From an uncultured Prevotellaceae bacterium (GTDB lineage: Bacteria > Bacteroidota > Bacteroidia > Bacteroidales > Bacteroidaceae): a stretch of DNA of 64,000 nt. Below, piece by piece: positions 57,661 to 64,000 of this stretch (position 1 is its first letter; every line of letters starts with the position of its first letter). The DNA is taken from assembly GCA_947307015.1 (NCBI GenBank), contig CAMZHV010000010.1:1-64000 (forward strand). Direction: 5' to 3'. The notes beneath the pieces were generated by a model. It saw only the letters and a list, made by a program, of their open reading frames with translations, was not told the DNA's origin and made no database searches. Made by a program: the position numbers and the translations under genes.

Positions 57661-57811
57661 TCGTTTTTAATGGATAATGGACAATGGAAAATGGATAATT
57701 AGCTGCGCTTGTGAGCATTGTCCTTTATCCATTTTCCATTGTCCATTTTCCATTGTCCATTTTCCATTGACCATTATTCATTGTCCATTTTCCATTATCC
57801 ATTATCCATTA
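57661..57811. repeat. Cluster of ATGGACAAT-type words before metA
   Basis: Words such as ATGGATAATGGACAATGG and TTTTCCATTGTCCATTTTCC fill the whole 157-nt gap between the M13 peptidase and metA in both orientations, so the RNA would form long hairpins. The last word (ATTATCCATT) ends a few bases before the GTG start of metA. Related stretches are at 9000-9066 and 29443-29529. Confidence 0.85.
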
Positions 57812-57815
57812 GACC

Positions 57816-58775
57816 GTGCCACTCACCCTCCCCGACAGGCTACCCGCCATATCCCTTCTTGAAAAGGAGAACATCTTCGTGATGGGCTCCACACGTGCTG
57901 CCACACAGGACATCCGTCCCCTGCGTATCGTTGTGCTCAACCTCATGCCTATCAAGATCACCACCGAGACCGATCTCATCCGCGTCCTCTCCAACACGCC
58001 CCTGCAGCTCGATCTCACCTTCATGAAGATTAAGAGCCACACGTCCAAGAACACGCCCGTGGAGCACATGAAAGCTTTCTACAAAGATTTCGAGCTCTTG
58101 CGCGACGAGAAGTTCGACGGGATGATCATCACGGGAGCACCGGTGGAACACCTTGATTTCGAGGAAGTCACCTATTGGAATGAGATGACCGATATCTTCG
58201 ACTGGGCGCGCACGCACGTCACTTCGACGCTCTACATCTGCTGGGCGGCACAGGCTGGCCTCTACTACCACTACGGCGTGCCCAAACACCCGCTGCCCGC
58301 CAAGATGTTCGGCATCTTCCCCCAAAAGCCCCTCGTCCCTTCACTTCCCATTTTCCGCGGCTTCGACGACCTGTTCTTCATGCCCCACAGCCGCCACACC
58401 GAGATCCGCCGCAAGGACATCGAGGCCGTCACCGCACCCGTTTCTCCTTCCCTCACGGTTCCCGAGGAGGCCCATCCCCTTACCGTCATCGCCGAGTCTG
58501 AGGAGTCCGGCGTCAGCATCGTCATGGCCCGCGGAGGCCGCGAGTTCTTTATCACCGGCCACGCCGAGTACTCTCCGCTGACCCTCGATACCGAGTACCG
58601 CCGTGATCTCGCCAAAGGCCTCCCCATCGACATCCCTCGCCATTACTACCGTGCCGACAACCCCTCCCTCGGTCCCGTCGTCACCTGGCGTGCTCACGCC
58701 AACCTTCTCTTCACCAACTGGCTCAACTACTACGTCTATCAAGAGACCCCCTATAACATAGAATCCATCCATTAG
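57816..58775 (+). CDS. metA: Homoserine O-acetyltransferase, MetA type, GTG start
   Basis: A 319-residue enzyme of the MetA family that acylates homoserine at the start of methionine synthesis. MPLTLPDRLPAISLLEKENI matches the family N-terminus exactly when GTG 57816 is used as the start; no ATG is available. Cys142 (YICWAAQAGLYYHYG) is the nucleophile, with His249 and Glu251 in ITGHAEYS. Residue 111 (TGAPVE) is Glu, the residue associated with acetyl-CoA specificity; Gly is found in succinyl-specific enzymes such as E. coli MetA. A short insertion (APVSPSLTVPEEAHPL, about 207-222) is unusual. Its TAG overlaps the next gene's GTG start. Confidence 0.94.
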   Translation: MPLTLPDRLPAISLLEKENIFVMGSTRAATQDIRPLRIVVLNLMPIKITTETDLIRVLSNTPLQLDLTFMKIKSHTSKNTPVEHMKAFYKDFELLRDEKFDGMIITGAPVEHLDFEEVTYWNEMTDIFDWARTHVTSTLYICWAAQAGLYYHYGVPKHPLPAKMFGIFPQKPLVPSLPIFRGFDDLFFMPHSRHTEIRRKDIEAVTAPVSPSLTVPEEAHPLTVIAESEESGVSIVMARGGREFFITGHAEYSPLTLDTEYRRDLAKGLPIDIPRHYYRADNPSLGPVVTWRAHANLLFTNWLNYYVYQETPYNIESIH

Positions 58776-60799
58776 TGAGAGCGATAGAGCTCCTTGCCCC
58801 CGCTCGCGACCTTGAATGTGGTCTCGAAGCCGTTCGTCATGGTGCCGACGCCGTCTATATCGGCGCTGCGCGTTTTGGTGCCCGTGCGGCGGCAGGCAAT
58901 AGCGTTGAGGATATCGCCACCCTTGTCCGTTACGCCCACACCTTTGGCGTCCGCATCTATGTGACGCTCAACACTCTCCTTTACGACGACGAGCTGCCCG
59001 CCGCTCAGGCGCTCATCGACCAGCTCGCCGCCATCCACGTCGATGCCCTCATCACTCAGGATCCCCGCATCCTTCCCCCCTCTTCCGTTTCGTGCCCGAC
59101 GGATTCCTCGTCGGGATCCATTCTCTCCCCCCTTCCCCTCCACTCCTCTACGCAGATGGACAACCGCACCGTCGACGACGTTCGCGCCCGCCTCGAAGCT
59201 GGTTACGAGCAGACCGTCCTCGCCCGCGAACTCTCCCTCGATGCTATCCGTTCCATCCACGCCGCCGTGCCTGACATGCCCCTCGAGGTTTTCGTCCATG
59301 GTGCCCTCTGCGTCAGCTACAGCGGTCGCTGCTACGCCTCCGAGCATTGTTTTGGCCGTAGCGCCAACCGTGGCGAGTGCGCTCAGTTCTGCCGCCTCCC
59401 CTTCGACCTCCTCGATGCCGACGGCAAGCCCGTTCCCATTCCTGTTACCGAGGGTTCTTCCGAGGGCTCCTCTCCTAACCGCCTCCGTCAACGCCACCTC
59501 CTCTCCCTCCGCGATATGAACCGTGCTGCCGACCTCGAGGCTCTCATGGATGCTGGCGTCACCTCTTTCAAGATTGAAGGGCGCCTCAAGGATGTCGCCT
59601 ATGTCAAGAACACCACGGCCTACTACCGTCAGCGCATCGACGCCATCCTTGCCCGCCGCGCTGCTGACTACTGCCGTTCCTCCTACGGAACCTCCACCTT
59701 AACCTTCACGCCCGACGTCAACAAGAGCTTCAATCGCCGCTTCACCGACTACTTCCTCCATGGCCGCACGCCCGATATGGCTTGTTTCGCCTCGCCCAAG
59801 GCCATCGGCGAACCTGTGGGAACGGTCAGCGGACTCTCCCCTCAAACCCGTCCTGCCGGAACACTTAATCGTTCCGCCTTCCTGGCACCCTTTAAGGGAG
59901 GGAGTGGTTATTTTCAAGTTCGGCCGTTACAAGGGATTTCTTCTACTCCGACCTTTTCCAACGGCGACGGCTTCTGCTTCTTCGATGCCGACGGTCACCT
60001 GCAGGGCTTCCGTATCAACCGAGTCGACGAACAGGGACGCTTCTATCCCGCCGACCCATCCATCCTCGCTTCCCTCCGCAAGGGCACGCTCCTCTATCGC
60101 AATTTCGACGCCGCCTTCGAGCGCCTTCTCGCTCGTCCCTCTGCCGACCGTCGCATCCATGTCCGTTGGCTGTTAGAGGAAGCTGCGCGTGACCTTTTCC
60201 GCCTCACCCTCACCACCGATGATGGCCGCACCTGTAGCCGTGAGTTCCCTTATCCTTTCGAGCTTGCCCGTACGCCCCAAGCCGACAACATCCGTCGCCA
60301 GCTCGCCCGTCTTGGCGACACCCCCTATACCACCACCGACGCCGACATCACCATCGCCCTCTCCAACAACTGGTTCATTCCCTCATCTATTTTAACAAAT
60401 TGGAGAAGAGAAATAGTAGACCCACTAAGCTTCACCCCCGACCCTTCTCACAGCCTCACCCCCGACCAGGACTCTCTCCCCGCTCTCCCTGTTAGGGAGA
60501 GGGCGGTCACTTATGCAAATGAGAGCACTCTACTTTCAAGAATTTACGACGCGGATGCCTGCTCAGAACATTCCGCTCCCTCCCTAACAGGGAGGGCGGG
60601 GGGAGAGTCTTTGTCTTCTCCCTTGATGGCCTGTCGCTACTGCCTTCGTCATGCCCTCGGCTTCTGTCCGCGCGACCACGCCGCTGCCGCCCGCACCGCA
60701 CCCCGTCTCCCCTGGTTCTTGCGTCTCGCCGACGGCCGCACCTTCCCCCTGCGCTTCGATTGTCAGCGCTGCGAGATGCAAGTACTGTCAGATTCATAA
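58775..60799 (+). CDS. Peptidase U32 family protein (RlhA-like) with several insertions
   Basis: A 674-residue member of the U32 family, starting at GTG 58775, which overlaps the metA stop. Family motifs are IELLAPARDLECGLEAVRHG, ADAVYIG, VFVHGALCVSYSGRC and FGRSANRGECAQFCRLPF (conserved cysteines for a probable iron-sulfur cluster), and VTSFKIEGRLKDVAYVKN. Characterised relatives hydroxylate 23S rRNA or act in tRNA modification, rather than being simple collagenases. The C-terminus has CRYCLRHALGFCPRD. Residues ~98-127, ~233-245, ~353-380 and ~566-612 do not resemble family sequence. The last two are palindromic repeat units. The core motifs remain intact, so the enzyme may still work. Confidence 0.88.
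   Translation: MRAIELLAPARDLECGLEAVRHGADAVYIGAARFGARAAAGNSVEDIATLVRYAHTFGVRIYVTLNTLLYDDELPAAQALIDQLAAIHVDALITQDPRILPPSSVSCPTDSSSGSILSPLPLHSSTQMDNRTVDDVRARLEAGYEQTVLARELSLDAIRSIHAAVPDMPLEVFVHGALCVSYSGRCYASEHCFGRSANRGECAQFCRLPFDLLDADGKPVPIPVTEGSSEGSSPNRLRQRHLLSLRDMNRAADLEALMDAGVTSFKIEGRLKDVAYVKNTTAYYRQRIDAILARRAADYCRSSYGTSTLTFTPDVNKSFNRRFTDYFLHGRTPDMACFASPKAIGEPVGTVSGLSPQTRPAGTLNRSAFLAPFKGGSGYFQVRPLQGISSTPTFSNGDGFCFFDADGHLQGFRINRVDEQGRFYPADPSILASLRKGTLLYRNFDAAFERLLARPSADRRIHVRWLLEEAARDLFRLTLTTDDGRTCSREFPYPFELARTPQADNIRRQLARLGDTPYTTTDADITIALSNNWFIPSSILTNWRREIVDPLSFTPDPSHSLTPDQDSLPALPVRERAVTYANESTLLSRIYDADACSEHSAPSLTGRAGGESLSSPLMACRYCLRHALGFCPRDHAAAARTAPRLPWFLRLADGRTFPLRFDCQRCEMQVLSDS
59832..59914. 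repeat. Nested-hairpin subtype of the palindromic unit in the U32 gene
   Basis: Read on the minus strand, ACTCCCTCCCTTAAAGGGTG, CCAGGAAGGCGGAAC and GATTAAGTGTTCCGG lead to GGGGAGAGTCC. It matches the right part of the ABC-F copy closely. It is translated in reverse orientation here as SPQTRPAGTLNRSAFLAPFK. Confidence 0.8.
60470..60609. repeat. Palindromic unit pair near the end of the U32 gene
   Basis: Left unit GACTCTCTCCCCGCTCTCCC at 60470, right unit GCTCCCTCCCTAACAGGGAG through GAGAGTC at 60609. The right unit is preceded by GCGGATGCCTGCTCAGAACA, a flank shared with the ABC-F copy, so the two copies are related by duplication. Confidence 0.88.
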
Positions 60800-60831
60800 T
60801 AAATCAATAACATATCATGTTTTAAGCACAA

Positions 60832-60851
60832 TCTCGCGCACGCGCGCGAGA
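60832..60851 (+). terminator. Hairpin after the U32 gene
   Basis: TCTCGCGC and GCGCGAGA form an 8-bp perfect stem with a 4-nt loop (ACGC), followed shortly by CATTTTTGTTG. A likely terminator of the 52-61 kb plus-strand series. Confidence 0.6.
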
Positions 60852-61202
60852 AGCCCATTTTTGTTGTCACATCGTCACAGAATTGTATAGCTATTTGTAT
60901 GACAGTGGCTTAGGCTGTGACAAATGGTGTGACGACATGTGACAACGTGATGAAAACGAGGAGCGAGTGTCCGCTCGACCTCTGGTCGCTTGGCTTGTCC
61001 AAGAATACTTTCAGGAAAATGTCAACGAAATCAGGAACGCTGTCCACGAAATTAGGAACGATTTCGTCACATCGTCACGCTCTGTCACACCTCTCGTCAC
61101 GACATACGCCGCTGTATAACAGACAGATAAGACAATCCGTGACGATGTGACGACATTTTAAACCCTTTTCGTGCGCGCGCGTATAGGCGCGTATAGCGTC
61201 AT

Positions 61203-61239
61203 TGCACAGCGTGCCCGCTGTCATGTACAACGTTCCATT
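61203..61239. repeat. 37-nt hairpin repeat, copy 2
   Basis: Same arms as the copy at 7134 (ACAGCG/CGCTGT) with a different loop (TGCC). The following ATGTACAACGTTCCATT is also conserved between copies. Confidence 0.65.
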
Positions 61240-61330
61240 ACCTTTTCAACCACATACATCCGTACTGCTCATCACGACAATTCGTAACTGCCGACACGTA
61301 TGGACGTATTGGCCGATACATATAGACGTA

Positions 61331-61360
61331 TAGACTGTTCGACACGTGTCAAACAGTCTA
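61331..61360. repeat. 30-nt imperfect palindrome
   Basis: TAGACTGTTCGACACGTGTC followed by AAACAGTCTA is self-complementary except for one mismatched pair. The even, ungapped symmetry resembles an operator or recombination site rather than a terminator, but the bound factor is unknown. Confidence 0.6.
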
Positions 61361-61556
61361 AAGTGTATGACCCGAAATAATCAACCTTTGTCTGAATGGC
61401 CAAAACTCCATATATCACTCTGTATTCATTCGAGATGTCCGCAGTCTTGTGATATCATCACTGACCTATGGCATCCTTGGCATCAAGAAAACGGAAGCGG
61501 AAGAATCGAGAAACGAGGAAAATGAAGCTTGATATGCACATTTTTGTGAAGAATTG

Positions 61557-61587
61557 ATTGGCGATTGAAAATGTATTTGTACTTTTG
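61557..61587 (+). promoter_or_regulatory. Promoter of the DUF3791/DUF3990 cassette
   Basis: ATTG (61557-61560, one mismatch to TTTG) is followed after exactly 19 nt by TACTTTTG (61580-61587). The first ATG (61597) is only nine bases further on. Confidence 0.75.
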
Positions 61588-61596
61588 CGGCGATAA

Positions 61597-61833
61597 ATGA
61601 AGAAAACGATGAGCAAACGAAGCCTTGACATCGCTTATTTCCTCTCCTTCTGCATCGAACAGTACAAGGAAATGAAACATCTATCTGGAGCCGAAGCCGC
61701 CAAGCTCTTCGGCCAATATGGCGTGTTGGAGTATCTTGAAGAACACTTCGAGGCACTCCACTCCCAAAGCCGTCAGTGGCTGATGGAAGATATAGAAGAG
61801 TTTATCAACATAAGGAAAGGAGAAGCTGCATGA
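61597..61833 (+). CDS. DUF3791-family small protein (putative antitoxin)
   Basis: A 78-residue helical protein. SLDIAYFLSFCIEQYKEMKH, LSGAEAAKLFGQYGVLEYL and SQSRQWLMEDIEEFINIRKG are characteristic of DUF3791. Its ATGA overlap with the DUF3990 gene shows tight translational coupling. In such cassettes the small helical partner is likely to bind and neutralise, or guide, the DUF3990 protein; this is inference. The promoter box is so close that, if the first ATG is used, the mRNA is almost leaderless; ATG 61609 (MSKRSLDIAY) is an alternative start. Confidence 0.85.
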   Translation: MKKTMSKRSLDIAYFLSFCIEQYKEMKHLSGAEAAKLFGQYGVLEYLEEHFEALHSQSRQWLMEDIEEFINIRKGEAA

Positions 61834-62315
61834 GATTGTATCACGGAAGTCTGTTTGCTGTCAGCGAACCTGAAATACGAGAGGCCAGCCATACACTCGA
61901 TTATGGCAAGGGCTTTTATACAACAACCTCCTATGAGCAGGCAGAAAGCTGGGTCAAGCGAAAAAAGGATGAATGGAAGACAGACAAAGGTTACGTCAAT
62001 GTCTATGAGTTTGATGCATCAGTACTCCGAAAGCTGAAAAGCCTCATCTTTTACAAGCCTACGGAAGAGTGGGTGGATTTCGTGATGCAGAATCGTACAC
62101 AGAAGGGTTTCCGACATGACTATGATATTGTATATGGCCCTGTGGCAAACGACCGTGTTTATGCAGCTTTTGCCCTTTACGAAGGTGGAGTGCTCGGCAA
62201 GCAGGAGCTCATAAAAGAGTTGCGAACCTATCAGTTAGTCGATCAGTATCTGTTTCATACAGAAGTGGCACTGCAGTCATTGACATTCATTGAAGCAAAG
62301 GAGGTGATGTTATGA
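61830..62315 (+). CDS. DUF3990-family protein, ADP-ribosyltransferase-like (putative toxin)
   Basis: A 161-residue protein starting at ATG 61830, four bases overlapping the previous stop (ATGA). LYHGSLFAVSEPEI and DYGKGFYTTTSYEQAESWVK resemble the first two motifs (H and Y) of ADP-ribosyltransferase folds such as those in PARP-like and RNA 2'-phosphotransferase-type enzymes. A late Glu would complete an H-Y-E site but is not certain. DYDIVYGPVANDRVYAAFAL is a strong DUF3990 segment. I infer NAD-using toxic activity held in check by its small neighbours. The target is unknown. Confidence 0.85.
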   Translation: MRLYHGSLFAVSEPEIREASHTLDYGKGFYTTTSYEQAESWVKRKKDEWKTDKGYVNVYEFDASVLRKLKSLIFYKPTEEWVDFVMQNRTQKGFRHDYDIVYGPVANDRVYAAFALYEGGVLGKQELIKELRTYQLVDQYLFHTEVALQSLTFIEAKEVML

Positions 62316-62521
62316 ATCTGGATGTCAACCAAGGGAACCTTTACTTGTTTCTTCCCTCCAAGATCAGTTGGGTGGCGGGTATGTTATCCGCAGACAAAGG
62401 TATCAGCCTATCTGAAGCCATTAAAACAATCTATGCATCTGATACCTATCGCCGTCTCGAGACCGAGAGTACCAAACTCTGGCATCTCGGCCCCGTGGCA
62501 CTATATGAAGAGATGAAGTAA
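62312..62521 (+). CDS. Small third gene of the DUF3990 cassette, 69 residues
   Basis: ATG 62312 overlaps the DUF3990 stop (ATGA), giving a chain of three coupled genes. The product is MNLDVNQGNLYLFLPSKIS, then helical: MLSADKGISLSEAIKTIYAS, DTYRRLETESTKLWHLGP, VALYEEMK. I recognise the shape (SEAIxxIYxSxTYxxLExExTKLW) as a small helical family commonly beside DUF3990, but cannot name it. Either this or the DUF3791 protein could be the antitoxin. It ends 186 nt before a strong hairpin terminator. Confidence 0.8.
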   Translation: MNLDVNQGNLYLFLPSKISWVAGMLSADKGISLSEAIKTIYASDTYRRLETESTKLWHLGPVALYEEMK

Positions 62522-62830
62522 CTCGTACATATTCCATCACCCTCCATCCTGACGTGGACAGAGGGCGATGCGGGGTGCGCATGAAGATGAAAGGCAGAGA
62601 CTTTGCTCAGCAACGACAGAACATCGTTGATGACAGTTCCTCGGATTTGGCGAAATGCTAATAACTTTGGTGTAATCCCTGCTGAGTGTTCAGGTTCTGA
62701 AAAGAGAATCCGCCGAGCGATGGGGAAGGGTACGCTCGGCGGATTTTGTTTTATAGAGGAGATAAAGGTCTGAAGCTTTTCCTGTTGCTTTATTCATCCC
62801 AAATGAAATCACCCTCTTTCACATGAATGA
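62522..62830. other. Convergent spacer with terminator
   Basis: About 310 nt between two convergent operons. Apart from the hairpin at 62707-62745, no gene, repeat or RNA is seen. A short purine-rich stretch and a CCTCCATCC word have no evident role. Confidence 0.55.
62707..62745. terminator. Bidirectional hairpin terminator
   Basis: AATCCGCCGAGCG (62707-62719) is an exact complement of CGCTCGGCGGATT (62733-62745), a 13-bp stem with a 13-nt loop, followed by TTGTTTTA. It serves the toxin-like cassette on the plus strand and can serve the peptide gene on the minus strand. Confidence 0.92.
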
Positions 62831-63010
62831 TCATTCAAAAGCGTTTTCATCGAAGATGTTCTCTTCATCGAAGACGTCCCAGGAGAAGGAGGCTTTCACG
62901 TCGCCTTCTTTTCCTTCTTCACCCTCACCGATGTTTGTGCCTGTGAGGAGTTGGCTGGTCAAGATGATTGGCAGTTCCTGCATGGCAGGATGTTCATACA
63001 ACTTTCTCAT
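62831..63010 (-). CDS. Small acidic peptide with MRKLYEHP start, 59 residues
   Basis: ATG 63010 overlaps the stop of the BspA-like frame (ATGA), so translation is coupled. The product is MRKLYEHPAMQELPIILTSQ, then LLTGTNIGEGEEGKEGDVKA, then SFSWDVFDEENIFDENAFE. It resembles the 64-residue gene at 23837 in plan: basic start with xYxxP, hydrophobic middle, a small Gly-rich turn and an acidic, aromatic tail. Both follow BspA-like genes directly. Function is unknown. A precursor-like or companion role for the surface protein is inference. Confidence 0.65.
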   Translation of the reverse strand: MRKLYEHPAMQELPIILTSQLLTGTNIGEGEEGKEGDVKASFSWDVFDEENIFDENAFE

Positions 63011-63939
63011 TTTACAAACACCTTTTTATTATTGATGATGTAGATACCTTTTCCCATTTGTTGACGGCTCACTTTCCTTCCGCTGAGGTCATAGACCGCT
63101 GGTTCCGTGCGGTTGCTTCCATCGAAGGGCAGTTCCTCAACGGCCGTCTCATCCTCGCCCAGCACCATCATCTTCACCATCGCTGGATTGGGCGTGGTTG
63201 AATATGGATTGTCCTCACGGTCTTCAATCGTGAAGAAGCAACGGAAGGGAGCGAGCGAATTGCCCGGCTTCTGTTTGGAATATTGGCCACCGCTCAAAGC
63301 GTACAGATTGGTGTCTTCTGCAGTTACGGCCCTTCGTATGTAATTGCCGAAGAACGTAATCTTCTTCTCTGCTGAAAGCACATAGAAACTGTTCACATTA
63401 GCAGCTTTCAATGTCACATCTGTCTGTGTAATTACCTGTGGATTGTCATTATCTGCCACCTTTGCTTGCACGCAGTACGGCGTGTTGGCCTTCACCACAT
63501 CACCTTCTTTCATCCTGACTACTGTGATATAGAAGCTACCGTCTTCCTCTGTGTAAGTTCCGGCAAACTTAGCAAAAGCAAAATGTTCTAATATCTCGCT
63601 TGTCAACGTCAAGTCAAACGGTACATACCAAGCCTGCCAGTTGGTATTCTTGAAGGTGCGTGAATAATGTAATTGTTTGACTGGTTTATCATTACTATTG
63701 CTATAGTCTTCACCATCAATAAGAGTCATATCAGTCACGTCAGGAGTAGTTTCCACGATATTCCCAAAGTCCCCCCAACCAACAGCTCCTTCGTATGCGG
63801 CCAGTGTGCCCGTAGGAACATACAATGTGGCATTCGCTCCGTTAGAAAATGTGCCTGAGATAATTGAAATGGGTTCATTCCATTCAACAGTCACGGAAGT
63901 CAGGCCGGTACAACCACTGTATTTGCAAATCGCTTTATA
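63007..63939 (-). pseudogene. 5'-truncated BspA-like surface protein
   Basis: The open frame runs from the TGA at 63940-63942 to 63007 with no ATG start; the first alternative is GTG 63894. It opens with SGCTGLTSVTVEWNEPISI, a BspA-type repeat typical of the middle of such proteins, and lacks any signal peptide. The rest is a beta-rich domain ending AVYDLSGRKVSRQQMGKGI, YIINNKKVFVK, the same C-terminal motif as the gene at 24045. Upstream of about 63935 the sequence no longer resembles BspA repeats, so the gene was probably cut by rearrangement or the window edge contains a misjoin. If not translated, the coupled small peptide gene may be silent too. Confidence 0.75.
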
Positions 63940-64000
63940 TCAATAGTTTATGCACTAAACGGTAGAAAAGTGAAACCATAGATTCTATGAACAACAAAAA

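Larger units (their letters stand above)
60800..61596. other. Gene-free repeat-rich spacer
   Basis: About 800 nt with no convincing gene. It holds a terminator-like hairpin (60832), repeated TCACATCGTCAC blocks in both orientations (60866, 60934, 61066, 61139), two ACGAAATNAGGAACG words (61025-61060), a GC-alternating stretch (CGTGCGCGCGCGTATAGGCG, about 61170), the second 37-nt hairpin repeat (61203), a 30-nt imperfect palindrome (61331) and the promoter of the toxin-like cassette. It looks like a junction between core and accessory DNA. Confidence 0.6.

Noticed and set aside
60917..61150. 77-codon plus-strand frame in the repeat-rich spacer
   Set aside because: It is made of the repeated TCACATCGTCAC words, has no start context and no recognisable protein features.

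Overview
The window looks like chromosomal DNA of a Bacteroidota, most likely a Prevotellaceae member. The signs are TAnnTTTG-type promoters (two with a TTTG-N19 upstream element), many lipoproteins, BspA-like leucine-rich surface proteins, a small 'smalltalk'-type peptide, an M13 peptidase, tandem SurA-like PPIases with an OstA-like protein, and a GH31 enzyme with dockerin- and cohesin-like modules. I saw no rRNA, tRNA, CRISPR array or transposase.

Layout. 0-1 kb: AT-rich inverted repeat, promoter, short repeat array and smalltalk gene. 1.1-5.4 kb: TolC/EmrA/EmrB-like tripartite exporter plus a small coiled-coil protein. 5.4-9.8 kb (minus): SUMF1-sialidase fusion, lipoprotein, DUF1295 membrane protein, PfkB sugar kinase. 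10-12.6 kb (minus): Fic protein and a DinD-RhuM fusion, probably one accessory operon. 13-26.5 kb (minus): KduI, a 3214-residue LamG surface protein, a 64-residue peptide, a BspA-like protein and a galactitol-type PTS IIC gene with an in-frame TGA. 26.6-33.5 kb: coiled-coil protein (minus), GH31 enzyme, membrane zinc-ribbon protein, nucleotidyltransferase (plus). 33.6-45.2 kb: lipoprotein, CCA-adding-type enzyme, trpS, mutL, small membrane protein, OstA-like protein, two PPIases, guaB. 45.3-52 kb (minus): recQ, clpX, clpP, tig, lptB. 52-60.8 kb (plus): MlaE/MlaF-like pair, ABC-F, M13 peptidase, metA, U32 family protein. 60.8-64 kb: a repeat-rich spacer, a three-gene DUF3791/DUF3990 toxin-antitoxin-like cassette, a convergent 59-residue peptide gene and a 5'-truncated BspA-like gene.

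The main unexpected feature is a family of palindromic units of about 45 bp (CTCCCTCCCT..AGGGAGGGCGGGG..GAGAGTC). They occur singly or as inverted pairs, like REP/BIME elements. Some are intergenic, directly after stop codons. Others lie in frame inside otherwise conserved genes: kduI, GH31, mutL, ostA-like, ABC-F and U32. They are translated in several frames without stops, and a second subtype carries a nested hairpin. A different dispersed repeat, rich in ATGGACAATGG-like words, also enters coding sequence (sugar kinase, GH31) and runs up to the metA start. This resembles the palindromic elements that expand Rickettsia proteins, but appears unrelated in sequence.
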